This document shows, piece by piece, positions 46,381 to 54,277 of a stretch of DNA of 64,000 bases (position 1 is the first letter of the stretch; the number at the start of each line of letters is the position of its first letter). The DNA is from Sphingopyxis sp. HIX (GTDB lineage Bacteria; Pseudomonadota; Alphaproteobacteria; Sphingomonadales; Sphingomonadaceae): positions 1-64,000 of the forward strand of contig NZ_LNSB01000011.1 of the NCBI RefSeq assembly GCF_001468285.1, in the 5' to 3' direction. A program made the translations under genes and the position numbers. A model generated the notes under the pieces. It had not been told where the DNA came from, ran no database searches, and saw nothing but the letters and a program-made list of their open reading frames with translations.

Positions 46381-46409
46381 CATCCCCTCCCGCGCGGCGG
46401 GAGGGGATG
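46381..46409. repeat. CATCCCCTCCCGC perfect hairpin
   Basis: CATCCCCTCCCGC, three bases, GCGGGAGGGGATG: a 13-bp perfect stem right after the SDR stop, without a T-run. Possible terminator or repeat. Confidence 0.55.
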
Positions 46410-46558
46410 TTGCGCATTTCTCCCGCGTTGAGACACTTAGTTACATAAGCGCTTGCCGAAGCCCCCGACTCGGCGCATGATCCCCCCGAACGAGACGGAT
46501 AGATGCCCTCACGGCGCGCCGTTCGGTCGCAAACGGCAACGGAGAGGGAGATGCCGGA

Positions 46559-46903
46559 ATGACTGGTACAAGCCGCTGTGATGCGGAAGCCCGCGAGCGG
46601 CACCGGACGCTCGATTTCATCGGCCTGCGCGCGCATGCCACCACCGTCGGGCTGATCCAGCTGTGCGAGGAACTGCTCAACGCGGGGATCCTGACCCCCG
46701 ACGGGCTCGAACGAATCAAGGGCGCGATCCGCTCCGAACTCACCGTGTGCAACGCGCGCATCTCGAACCAGCCGACCTTCGACGACACGCTGAAGCGCCG
46801 CCTCGACGCGATCTTCCCCAAATGCGCGGGCGTGCCGCCCGAGGAAGCCGTGGGCTGCGCCGAGCCGTTCGCGGAAGCGCTGGGCGAGGCGCGGGCGCAC
46901 TGA
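46559..46903 (+). CDS. hypothetical protein, 114 residues
   Basis: Not recognised. A helical cytoplasmic protein (FIGLRAHATTVGLIQLCEEL) with three cysteines near 36, 63 and 88 and no membrane segment. GGAGAGGGAGATGCCGG lies upstream of ATG 46559, a reasonable ribosome site. The gene lies between the SDR and the NYN gene and shares no overlap with either. Confidence 0.5.
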   Translation: MTGTSRCDAEARERHRTLDFIGLRAHATTVGLIQLCEELLNAGILTPDGLERIKGAIRSELTVCNARISNQPTFDDTLKRRLDAIFPKCAGVPPEEAVGCAEPFAEALGEARAH

Positions 46904-46930
46904 CAACTGGCGCAGTTATGCGCGCTCAAC

Positions 46931-46958
46931 TTGACTTTTTGGTGCTTTTCACTACATA
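46931..46958 (+). promoter_or_regulatory. candidate promoter of the NYN gene
   Basis: TTGACT (46931-46936), 16 nt, TACATA (46953-46958) lies about 100 nt upstream of the NYN-domain gene in an AT-richer patch. -35 matches five of six, -10 only three of six. Confidence 0.35.
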
Positions 46959-47057
46959 GAAAGCATCCCGCCCCCGGCATGCCGTCTTGAGGCGCTCTTC
47001 GGAGCAGATATCAGCTCAAGGCCGCTCCCGGGGGCAACTTTATTTGAGTTTGGTTAG

Positions 47058-47777
47058 ATGCCGACGGCTGTCCTTGTGGATGGAGCCTTCTTTTTGCGAA
47101 GGTTCAAGCACTGCTTCCCGCAGTTCATTGAGAGAGACCCCCAGGGCATCGCCCGCGGTTTGCGCTACCTTGTGCATTGGCATTTGGCACTTCGCGTTGG
47201 TCCCGGCCACGTCAACCGGCTCGGCGAGGACAAGTTATTGCTCGAGGAAACCGATGCTCTTTATCGGGTGTTTTTCTACGATTGCCCGCCGCTCACCAAA
47301 CGAATGCATACCCCACTCAAAAAGAAGTCCATCGACTTTGGAAAAACCGAAGATGCGGCCTTTCGTCTTGCCATGCATGGCGAGGTACAAAAGCTCCGAA
47401 AAGTTGCACTGCGCCTGGGCCGATTGAACGACACCTCGCGATGGCGGCTATCCGAAGCCGCTACAACGCGAATGATCCAGAATCCAAAGACCTTCGTACC
47501 GGAAGACGCGGATTTCGAGATCGATACGAAACAAAAGGGTGTCGATATGCGCCTTGGCCTCGACGTTGCGTCTCTGGCATTCAAAAGACAGGTCGATCAA
47601 ATCGTCATAGTCGCCGCGGACGCCGATTTCGTCCCCGCCGCCAAGCTGGCGCGGCGCGAGGGAATTGATGTCATCCTCGACAAGATGGGTGACCATCGTG
47701 CCGCACCTGACCTCGTCAGTCACGTCGATGGCATTCGCGACTGTCTTTGCCCCTTTCCCTATCCGGACGAAAAATGA
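47058..47777 (+). CDS. NYN domain protein (PIN-like nuclease fold)
   Basis: A 239-residue protein of the NYN (LabA/DUF88) superfamily, predicted RNases of PIN-like fold. The conserved acidic positions are visible: Asp in [12 protein letters not shown] at the N-terminus, then [18 protein letters not shown] and the [16 protein letters not shown] strand with Asp-Ala-Asp. The coding sequence is less GC-rich than its neighbours, and codon use looks different, which suggests later acquisition. It overlaps the rlmN start by 4 nt (ATGA). The target is unknown; a role in defence or RNA turnover is inference. Confidence 0.82.
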   Translation: MPTAVLVDGAFFLRRFKHCFPQFIERDPQGIARGLRYLVHWHLALRVGPGHVNRLGEDKLLLEETDALYRVFFYDCPPLTKRMHTPLKKKSIDFGKTEDAAFRLAMHGEVQKLRKVALRLGRLNDTSRWRLSEAATTRMIQNPKTFVPEDADFEIDTKQKGVDMRLGLDVASLAFKRQVDQIVIVAADADFVPAAKLARREGIDVILDKMGDHRAAPDLVSHVDGIRDCLCPFPYPDEK

Positions 47778-49024
47778 TGCAGATCCCCGGCCATATCGAC
47801 CCCGTCACCACGGGCACCGTTCCCTTGCGCGGGGGCAACCGTATCGACCTGGTCGGGCTGACCCGCGACGCGATCGGCGGGGTGCTGGTCGAGGCCGGGC
47901 TCGACGCCAAGGCGGCGAAGCTGCGCGCCAAGCAGATCTGGCACTGGATCTATCACCGCGGGGTCACCGATTTCGAGGCGATGACCGACATCGCCAAGAC
48001 GATGCGCCCGTGGCTGACCGACCGCTTCATCATCGGCCGCCCAACGGTGCGCGAGGCGCAGGTGTCGAGCGACGGCACGCGCAAATGGCTGCTCGCCGCC
48101 GCCGACGGCCAGGAATATGAGATGGTGTTCATCCCCGACGCCGATCGGGGAACGCTCTGTGTGTCGAGCCAGGTCGGCTGCACGCTGAACTGCCGTTTCT
48201 GCCACACCGGCACGATGCGCCTCGTGCGCAACCTCGGCGCGGGCGAGATCGTCGGGCAGGTGCTGCTGGCGCGCGACGCGCTCGGCGAATGGCCCAAGGG
48301 CACGATGGCGGGCTTCGGCGCCGACCCCGAGGACGAAGACTTCGACGACGAGGCCGGGCACTACACCGCCGACGGCCGCATGCTCACCAATATCGTGATG
48401 ATGGGCATGGGCGAGCCGCTGTATAATTTCGACGAGATCAAGGGCGCGCTCAAGATCGTGATGGACGGCGACGGCCTCGCGCTGTCCAAGCGGCGCATCA
48501 CGCTGTCGACGAGCGGCGTGGTGCCGATGATGGCGCGCGCGGGCGACGAGATCGGGGTCAACCTCGCGGTCTCGCTGCATGCGGTCAGCAAGGAAATCCG
48601 CGACGAGATCGTGCCCTTGAACCGCAAATATGGCATCGAGGAACTGCTGCAGGCGTGCGCCGATTATCCGGGCGCGAACAATGCCCGGCGCATCACCTTC
48701 GAATATGTGATGCTGAAGGACAAGAACGACAGCGACGACGACGCACGCGAGCTCGTCCGGCTGATCAAGCAGTATAAGCTGCCCGCGAAGGTCAATCTGA
48801 TCCCCTTCAACCCCTGGCCCGGCGCGCCCTATGAATGTTCGACCCCCGAGCGGGTGCGTGCGTTCAGCAACCTGATCTTCAAGGCGGGCATTTCGGCACC
48901 GGTGCGCACCCCGCGCGGGCGCGACATCATGGCGGCGTGCGGGCAGCTCAAGAGCGCCGCGACCAAGCCGACGCGCGCCGAACTCGACCGGATTGCCGAA
49001 GAGAAGCAGGCCGCGCTCGGCTGA
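47774..49024 (+). CDS. rlmN: dual-specificity 23S rRNA/tRNA adenine-C2 methyltransferase
   Basis: Radical-SAM enzyme that methylates A2503 of 23S rRNA and A37 of some tRNAs. The 416-residue protein has the CxxxCxxC cluster motif in [13 protein letters not shown], a preceding Cys in RGTLCVSSQ, and the late MAACGQLKS holding the methyl-carrying Cys. An acidic insertion ([13 protein letters not shown]) lies after the cluster domain. ATG codons at 47774 and 47777 both fit; the first overlaps the NYN stop. Confidence 0.95.
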   Translation: MMQIPGHIDPVTTGTVPLRGGNRIDLVGLTRDAIGGVLVEAGLDAKAAKLRAKQIWHWIYHRGVTDFEAMTDIAKTMRPWLTDRFIIGRPTVREAQVSSDGTRKWLLAAADGQEYEMVFIPDADRGTLCVSSQVGCTLNCRFCHTGTMRLVRNLGAGEIVGQVLLARDALGEWPKGTMAGFGADPEDEDFDDEAGHYTADGRMLTNIVMMGMGEPLYNFDEIKGALKIVMDGDGLALSKRRITLSTSGVVPMMARAGDEIGVNLAVSLHAVSKEIRDEIVPLNRKYGIEELLQACADYPGANNARRITFEYVMLKDKNDSDDDARELVRLIKQYKLPAKVNLIPFNPWPGAPYECSTPERVRAFSNLIFKAGISAPVRTPRGRDIMAACGQLKSAATKPTRAELDRIAEEKQAALG

Positions 49025-50806
49025 TTACATGCCGCTAGGCGCCAGCCGGTCGCGGCTGGTGCAGCCGTTGCTGATCCCCAGCGTGCACGCCCGGTCGTAA
49101 GCGGTTCGCGCCGCCGCGGTGTCGGGCAGCAGCCGGTTCTCGTACAGCCAGCCGAGCCGCTCGCAGCCGATGCCGTCGTCCTTGCTGCACGCCGCGTTCA
49201 GGAAGGTCTGCGCGCGCGTCCAGTCGGGGCTCACGCCGCCGGCGTCGCTGGTGAGCCGCATCCCCGCATTGGCGCAGCCGAGTACCGACCCATAATAACA
49301 GGCCTTTTCGTAGAGGATCGTCGCGACGACAAAGTCGGGCGCGCCGCCGTCGCCCTTTTCGACGAGCACGCCCAGGCTGTTGCACGCGGTCGCGGTGTCG
49401 GTCGTCGTGCCGTTGTTGCACTGCTCGGCGAGCGCCGCATTGGCGACGCTGGTCACCTGATAGCCGGCATAGGCGCTGCTGCCGGTGCCGAAATAGGAGT
49501 TGTCGGTGCTGACGGTCGTGTCGGGCGTCACCTCGGCGGGCGGCTCGACCGTCGTGACGGGCGGATCGACGGGGTCCGACGAGCCCGACGTGTCGTCGTC
49601 GCCCGGCCACGCGGCGATCAGCATCGCGAGCAGCAGGACGAGGAAGATCGCGATGCCGATCTTCGCGCCCTTGTCGAGCCCGGGCTTGGGCGGGGGCGGT
49701 TCGTCGGTGCCGGTGGCATCGGTCTTGTCCGGCTCGGGCTTGGTCAGCAGGCCGAGGCGCTGGGTCGTATCGGCGGGCTCGGCCGGAGGGTCGGTCTTCT
49801 CGGCCTTGGTCAGCGAAGGCGCGGCCTTGGTATCGGGCGCGGCCTCGACCGCAGCCCTTTCCCCCGCCTGCGTCAGCTCGTTCTGTGCGCGGCGCTTCAC
49901 CCGGTCGTCGGGATCGTCGGCGAGCGCGCGCAGCGCGGCGAGCGCCGCCGCCTTCTGCTCGCCGCCGCGCATCAATATCTCGCCCAGCGAAATGCACGCG
50001 CCCGCGCGCGATTCCCAGTTGCGGCTCGCGATCTTGCGCAGCAGCCCCGCCGCGAGCGGCGCCGCACGGCGCACCGGGTTGCGCGCGATTACCATGTCGC
50101 CGTCGATCGCGTTGAGCCGCTTGGGCTCCTGCCCCGGCCCTTCCTTGCGCAGCGCGCCGCGCACATAGTCGAACAATTCGTCGAGCGTGATCGTGCCGCT
50201 GTTGTTGGCGTCGGCGGCGCCGGTCTCGATCCCCTCGATCAGGTGGCGCGTGAAGCGCGACTGCATGCGCCCGCCGGCATCGGCCTCGCTCGCGAGCTGG
50301 GTGCTCGACGCCGCGGTGATGATCGCGGTGCCCCTGCCCCCGCTCTCGCCGAAATCCTCGGCGCTGATGGCGGCGCTGCCCGACTTGAAGACATGCCCCT
50401 TGGCAAAGGCCCCGCTGTAGCAGGTGTCGATCAGCAGCACCTTCTGTCCCGCGCGGCTGCGCGCAGCCTGGCGCGAGACGAAATTCGCGCCGATCGCGGT
50501 CGAGGAGAGCAGGTCGCGGTCGCTGTCCTGCGCCAGGAAATAGAGATCGCCGTCGGCGTCCTTGTCGCCATGGCCCGAGATGAAGAGCAGCAAGGTGTCG
50601 TCGGCGTCGGCGGCCTGGAAATAACGCTCGATCGCGACCCGCTGCGCGCGCTGGTCGGCGTCGGACAGCATCGTCACCTCATAGGGACCGACGTCGGGGC
50701 GGATGAGCAGCAGCCGCAGTCGCTCGGCATCGGGGACCGGCGATTTGAGCGGGGTGATCCGGCTGTCGGCATAGGTGCCGGTCGCGAGGATCAGCGCCTT
50801 TTTCAC
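49025..50806 (-). CDS. caspase-family protease with EF-hand, membrane span and Sel1-like repeats
   Basis: A 593-residue predicted protease of the C14 caspase fold. Order: caspase domain about 1-240, with catalytic His79 in LLFISGHGDKD and Cys129 in VLLIDTCYSGA; a canonical EF-hand loop 199-210 (DANNSGTITLDE) inside it; helical part 255-312 (WESRAGACISLGEI); Pro-rich linker; one transmembrane helix 383-400 (IGIAIFLVLLLAMLIAAW); then four Sel1-like units with cysteine pairs 463/475, 503/511, 540/548 and 574/582, as in Hcp-type repeats. The cytoplasmic positive side (KGAK) and acidic exit suggest N-in, C-out. It follows the EACC1-like gene by 7 nt. Substrate unknown; a conflict effector is inferred. 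Confidence 0.85.
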   Translation of the reverse strand: MKKALILATGTYADSRITPLKSPVPDAERLRLLLIRPDVGPYEVTMLSDADQRAQRVAIERYFQAADADDTLLLFISGHGDKDADGDLYFLAQDSDRDLLSSTAIGANFVSRQAARSRAGQKVLLIDTCYSGAFAKGHVFKSGSAAISAEDFGESGGRGTAIITAASSTQLASEADAGGRMQSRFTRHLIEGIETGAADANNSGTITLDELFDYVRGALRKEGPGQEPKRLNAIDGDMVIARNPVRRAAPLAAGLLRKIASRNWESRAGACISLGEILMRGGEQKAAALAALRALADDPDDRVKRRAQNELTQAGERAAVEAAPDTKAAPSLTKAEKTDPPAEPADTTQRLGLLTKPEPDKTDATGTDEPPPPKPGLDKGAKIGIAIFLVLLLAMLIAAWPGDDDTSGSSDPVDPPVTTVEPPAEVTPDTTVSTDNSYFGTGSSAYAGYQVTSVANAALAEQCNNGTTTDTATACNSLGVLVEKGDGGAPDFVVATILYEKACYYGSVLGCANAGMRLTSDAGGVSPDWTRAQTFLNAACSKDDGIGCERLGWLYENRLLPDTAAARTAYDRACTLGISNGCTSRDRLAPSGM

Positions 50807-50813
50807 GGGAGCC

Positions 50814-51200
50814 CTAGCTGCTCGGCCGCTGGAGAAAGGGGTTGAGCTTTTCGAACACGTCGTCGGGCGCGGCGCCGGTCACATTGACCTCGAAATACTG
50901 CCCATCGGAATTCTTGCCCTTGAGCGTCAGCGTGGTTTCGCCCTCCTGCCGCTTCAGCCAGTGCTGGATCGCGGGCACCGCCCAGGACGAAGCGAGCGCG
51001 CCGAGGCTGATCGCGACTTCGGCGGTGAGCGCCCACTCGCCCGCCTTCGATCCCGGCGGCGCGGCGACTCGCGCAAGGTCGGCGGAGCCGGCCCGATGTT
51101 CGTTGAGTTCGGCGGCGAGCGAACGCGCCAGCGCCTCGCGCGCCTCGTCGTCGAGGCCGCGGCTGTCGACCCGGATCAGCAAAGCCTGTGCGTCCGCCAT
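50814..51200 (-). CDS. EACC1-like (effector-associated constant component) protein
   Basis: A 128-residue small protein. A first strand-helix part (LLIRVDSRGLDDEAREALAR) is followed by AAPPGSKAGEWALTAEVAIS, a hydrophobic helix, and a C-terminal beta unit ETTLTLKGKNSDGQYFEVNV. This layout matches the EACC1 component that accompanies caspases and other effectors in predicted bacterial conflict systems; the match is by pattern, not alignment. The hydrophobic stretch 60-80 could be membrane-associating. It precedes the caspase gene by 7 nt, so they form one operon, with a promoter candidate at 51220-51249. Confidence 0.6.
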   Translation of the reverse strand: MADAQALLIRVDSRGLDDEAREALARSLAAELNEHRAGSADLARVAAPPGSKAGEWALTAEVAISLGALASSWAVPAIQHWLKRQEGETTLTLKGKNSDGQYFEVNVTGAAPDDVFEKLNPFLQRPSS

Positions 51201-51219
51201 GACACCCCCTGTGTGCCGT

Positions 51220-51249
51220 GATTAACCGCCACCGGCGCCGCGCTGTCAA
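51220..51249 (-). promoter_or_regulatory. candidate promoter of the EACC1-caspase operon
   Basis: On the minus strand a perfect TTGACA (51249-51244) is followed by 18 nt and TTAATC (51225-51220), about 20 nt before the ATG at 51200. This would give a very short leader. Only the -35 match is strong. Confidence 0.5.
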
Positions 51250-51269
51250 GCATTTGCAAATGAAACCAA

Positions 51270-51291
51270 CTGTGTTGCAAAAACAACACAG
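51270..51291. promoter_or_regulatory. inverted repeat between the caspase operon and the porin gene
   Basis: CTGTGTTG, six bases, CAACACAG, perfect 8-bp arms, directly upstream of the caspase-operon -35 and about 35 nt before a candidate -35 of the divergent gene. A good position for a shared regulator; the protein is unknown. Confidence 0.5.
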
Positions 51292-51326
51292 GTAAGAAAA
51301 TTGTCACATTCTGAACGGGCTATTCA

Positions 51327-51355
51327 TTGACGCGACAGCTTCGAACGCCATTTAG
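51327..51355 (+). promoter_or_regulatory. candidate promoter of the outer-membrane protein gene
   Basis: TTGACG (51327-51332), 17 nt, ATTTAG (51350-51355), about 57 nt before the ATG at 51412. Confidence 0.4.
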
Positions 51356-51411
51356 GCCCCCGGGTCGCGATCGATAAAAAGATGTGATCCGTCAAAGCAA
51401 AGGAAAATAAA

Positions 51412-51870
51412 ATGAAGAAGTTCGCAGTTGCAGCCGCTCTCCTCTCGGCCGTCGTTGCCACCCCGTCGTTCGCTGCCGAAGGCGGCGAAGGCCGCGTCGA
51501 AGTTCGCGGCGGCCTGATCACCGGCAACGGGATCGACGAAGGCACCATCGGCCTCGCAGCCGGCTATGATTTCGACCTCGGCAGCACCGCGTTCGTCGGC
51601 GCCGAAGTCGCTGGCGACAAGGTTCTCGTCGACGGTTTCGACGTCCAGTTCTCGGCCGGCGGCCGCATCGGTGCCAAGCTTGGCGAAAAGGGCAAGCTGT
51701 ACGCCACCGGCGGTTACACCTTCAGCGACCTCGACGATCCCTATGTCGGTGCCGGCTACCAGCACAAGTTCGGCTCGAACGTGTACGGCAAGGTCGAATA
51801 TCGCCACCAGTTCGTGAGCAACTTCGGCGACTTCGACAGCTTCGTCGCGGGCGTCGGCTTCGCTTTCTGA
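51412..51870 (+). CDS. small outer-membrane beta-barrel protein
   Basis: A 152-residue protein with signal peptide MKKFAVAAALLSAVVATPSF, cleaved after AFA, followed by amphipathic strands with Gly/aromatic alternation (VFVGAEVAG-like, LYATGGYTFSDLDDP, YGKVEYRHQFVSN) and a C-terminal Phe (GVGFAF), the barrel-assembly signal. It fits eight-strand barrels of the outer-membrane protein type found in alphaproteobacteria. AAAGGAAAATAAA precedes the ATG, and a strong terminator follows. Codon use is that of a highly expressed gene (few rare codons). Confidence 0.82.
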   Translation: MKKFAVAAALLSAVVATPSFAAEGGEGRVEVRGGLITGNGIDEGTIGLAAGYDFDLGSTAFVGAEVAGDKVLVDGFDVQFSAGGRIGAKLGEKGKLYATGGYTFSDLDDPYVGAGYQHKFGSNVYGKVEYRHQFVSNFGDFDSFVAGVGFAF

Positions 51871-51892
51871 TCCTTCGGGCAGAAATGAACAG

Positions 51893-51923
51893 GAAAGGGC
51901 GGTCCGAAAGGGCCGCCCTTTTT
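51893..51923 (+). terminator. rho-independent terminator of the outer-membrane protein gene
   Basis: AAAGGGCGG, loop, CCGCCCTTT followed by TTCG and more T, 23 nt after the stop. Confidence 0.85.
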
Positions 51924-51969
51924 CGTTTGGGGGGTGGACGGCGGTTTCGGACGTTGGCGGACGTTCTTA

Positions 51970-52115
51970 ATCCTCCCTGCGGCGAAGCCGTGGGGAGGGG
52001 GACCGCCGAAGGCGGTGGAGGGGTCGATGCGATAAGCGTCAGTGTTTGGGGCCACCAACCCCTCCACCATGCTTCGCATGGTCCCCCTCCCCATCGCTGC
52101 GCGACAGGGAGGATT
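51970..52115. repeat. long inverted repeat with ATCCTCCCTG arms
   Basis: The arms begin ATCCTCCCTGCGGCGAAGCC and end with AGGGAGGAT; inner parts (GGTGGAGGGG against CCCCTCCACC) pair as well, giving one of the longest hairpins in the window. It fills the 51924-52189 gap, and no gene is seen. Confidence 0.75.
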
Positions 52116-52189
52116 ATTACGTCCGCTCCTCCCCCCAAGGCCCACGCGCCGCCTTCCCGCATCGCTCCCAGCTGGCTAAACCCCGCCCC

Positions 52190-52834
52190 ATGTCCATCCC
52201 CATCGACGCCATCCTCACCGGCAAGGCGCGCCGCTTTCGCGGCGACGAAGCCAGCGCCATCTCCAAGACCCCGGTCGCCGGGCCACAGCATGTCGGGTTG
52301 CTCGGCATCGCGGGCGACGAGCAGGCCGACCTCAGCGTCCATGGCGGCAGCGACAAGGCGATCCACCATTATCCGCGCGACCATTATGGCTGGTGGGCCG
52401 CGACGCTCGGCGGGCACGAGCTGCTGGAGACGCCCGGCGCGTTCGGGGAGAATGTGTCGACCGCGGGACTGGTCGAGACCGAAGCGTGCATCGGCGACCT
52501 CTACCGCCTCGGCAGCGCGCTCGTCGAGATCAGCCAGGGGCGGCAGCCGTGCTGGAAGCTGGGACACCGCTTCGGCGTCGCGATCGTGCCCGCGACGGTG
52601 GTCACGACACGGCGCAGCGGCTGGTACTACCGCGTGATCGAGGAAGGTGCGGTGGCGGCGGGTGATGCCCTCGAACTGGTCGAGCGGCCCTTGCCCGAAT
52701 GGAGCGTCGAGCGCGTGTTCGGGCTGCTGATCGGCGGCGCGGGCAAGCGCGAACCCGCCGCGCTGCGCGATCTGGCGAAGATGGATGCGCTCGCCGCGAC
52801 CTGGCGGGTGCGCGCGGAGAAGCTCGCGGGTTAA
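52190..52834 (+). CDS. MOSC domain protein (YiiM-like)
   Basis: A 214-residue protein with a MOSC fold, related to the molybdenum-cofactor sulfurase C-terminus and YiiM. Conserved DLSVHGGSDKAIHHYPRDHY, the GAFGENVSTAG segment and the key Cys in GRQPCWKLGHRF are present; the Cys can bind the cofactor or a persulfide. ATG 52190 fits the family start (IDAILTGKARRFR). The stop overlaps the convergent esterase gene by a few bases. Confidence 0.88.
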   Translation: MSIPIDAILTGKARRFRGDEASAISKTPVAGPQHVGLLGIAGDEQADLSVHGGSDKAIHHYPRDHYGWWAATLGGHELLETPGAFGENVSTAGLVETEACIGDLYRLGSALVEISQGRQPCWKLGHRFGVAIVPATVVTTRRSGWYYRVIEEGAVAAGDALELVERPLPEWSVERVFGLLIGGAGKREPAALRDLAKMDALAATWRVRAEKLAG

Positions 52835-53544
52835 TCCGCGGCCGGCAATTCCTCCTCGACCAGCGGCGCCAGCGCTTCGGCGATTACGCCCACCCCCTTC
52901 GCATTGGGATGGACATTGTCGCCGAGCATCAGCGCCTTGTTCGTCACCACATTGTCGAGGATGAAGGGGTAGAGGCTCGCGTCATATTTGGCGGCGAGTT
53001 CGGGGTAGATGGGGTTGAATTTCGCGGCATAGTCGGCGCCCATATTCGGCGCGGCGACCATGCCGGTGAGCACCACCGGGATGTCACGCTTCTTGAGTTC
53101 GGCGAGCATCGCATCGAGGTTGATGCGTGTCTGCGCCGCGTCGATGCCGCGCAGCATGTCGTTGCCGCCGAGCCCGAGCAGCACGACCGCGGGCTTCACC
53201 TTCGCATTGTCGAGCACGAAACCCAGCCGCTGGCGCCCCGCCGCGGTGGTGTCGCCCGAGACGCCCGCATTCTGGACGCGCGCGACGACGCCGTCGGCGG
53301 CGAGCGCGGCCTGCAATTGCGGCGCGAGGCCTTCCTTCGGACCGAGCTGATAGCCCGCATAGAGGCTGTCGCCGAAGGCGATGACGAGCGGGGCGTCGGC
53401 GGGGACCGTAGCGGCCTTGGTCGAAGGCTCGGCCTCCTTCGTCGAAGCCGCGCCATTTTCCGCCGATCCGCACGCGGCGAGCGGTTGGCAAAGCGCGACG
53501 ACGCAACCATATACCAAAAACGAGCGCCATCCGGCCTTGATCAT
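52831..53544 (-). CDS. TesA-like arylesterase/GDSL hydrolase
   Basis: A 237-residue periplasmic lipase/esterase of the SGNH/GDSL type. The signal with a lipobox-like LAACGS suggests a lipoprotein. The SGNH blocks are all there: Ser in IAFGDSLYAGY, Gly in NAGVSGDTT, Asn in GLGGNDMLRGI and Asp/His in GDNVHPNAKG. It is divergent from an ABC ATPase-permease pair, as tesA is next to ybbA-ybbP in E. coli. Confidence 0.88.
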   Translation of the reverse strand: MIKAGWRSFLVYGCVVALCQPLAACGSAENGAASTKEAEPSTKAATVPADAPLVIAFGDSLYAGYQLGPKEGLAPQLQAALAADGVVARVQNAGVSGDTTAAGRQRLGFVLDNAKVKPAVVLLGLGGNDMLRGIDAAQTRINLDAMLAELKKRDIPVVLTGMVAAPNMGADYAAKFNPIYPELAAKYDASLYPFILDNVVTNKALMLGDNVHPNAKGVGVIAEALAPLVEEELPAAD

Positions 53545-53560
53545 TCCAAAGGGTCCCTTC

Positions 53561-54277
53561 TTGACCGAACTCTCCCGACCGCCGGCTGACGCCGCGATCG
53601 CCGCCCATAATGTGACGCTCACGCTGGGCACCGACAAGGCCCCCGTCGAAATTTTGCGCGGCATCGACCTCAAAGTCGCCGCCGGGGAATCGGTCGCGCT
53701 GCTCGGGCCCTCGGGGTCGGGCAAGAGCTCGCTGATGGCGGTGCTCGCAGGGCTCGAACGCGCGAGCGGCGGGACGATCCATGTCGCGGGGACCGACTTC
53801 ACGACGCTCGACGAGGATGGCCTCGCGCGTGCACGGCGCGGGCGGATCGGGATCGTGCTGCAGGCCTTTCACCTGTTGCCGACGATGACCGCGCTGGAGA
53901 ATGTCGCGGTGCCGCTCGAACTGGCGGGCCATTCCGATCCCTTCACGCGCGCCGCCGCCGAGCTTGAAGCCGTCGGCCTCGGCCATCGCCTGACCCATTA
54001 TCCCGCGCAGCTGTCGGGCGGCGAGCAGCAGCGTGTCGCGATCGCGCGCGCGATGGCGGGCGAGCCCGCGATCCTGTTCGCCGACGAGCCGACCGGCAAT
54101 CTCGACACCGCGACGGGGCATGCGATCGTCGACCTCTTGTTCTCGCGCGGCAAGGCGCTCGGCGCGACCCTGCTCGTGATCACCCACGATCCCGAGCTCG
54201 CCGAGCATTGCGACCGCGTGCTGGTAATGCACGACGGACGGATCGACGAGGAACGCGCCGGCAGGACGCCGCGCTGA
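53561..54277 (+). CDS. ABC transporter ATP-binding protein (YbbA-like)
   Basis: A 238-residue ATPase of the MacB/LolD/YbbA type. Walker A GPSGSGKSS, signature LSGGEQQRVAIARAM, Walker B ILFADEPTGN and the H-loop VITHDPELAEH are all seen. The start is TTG 53561, 16 nt from the divergent esterase start, with AAAGGG upstream; no ATG fits before the conserved region. Its stop overlaps the permease start (TGATG). Probably drives the FtsX-like permease. Confidence 0.93.
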   Translation: MTELSRPPADAAIAAHNVTLTLGTDKAPVEILRGIDLKVAAGESVALLGPSGSGKSSLMAVLAGLERASGGTIHVAGTDFTTLDEDGLARARRGRIGIVLQAFHLLPTMTALENVAVPLELAGHSDPFTRAAAELEAVGLGHRLTHYPAQLSGGEQQRVAIARAMAGEPAILFADEPTGNLDTATGHAIVDLLFSRGKALGATLLVITHDPELAEHCDRVLVMHDGRIDEERAGRTPR

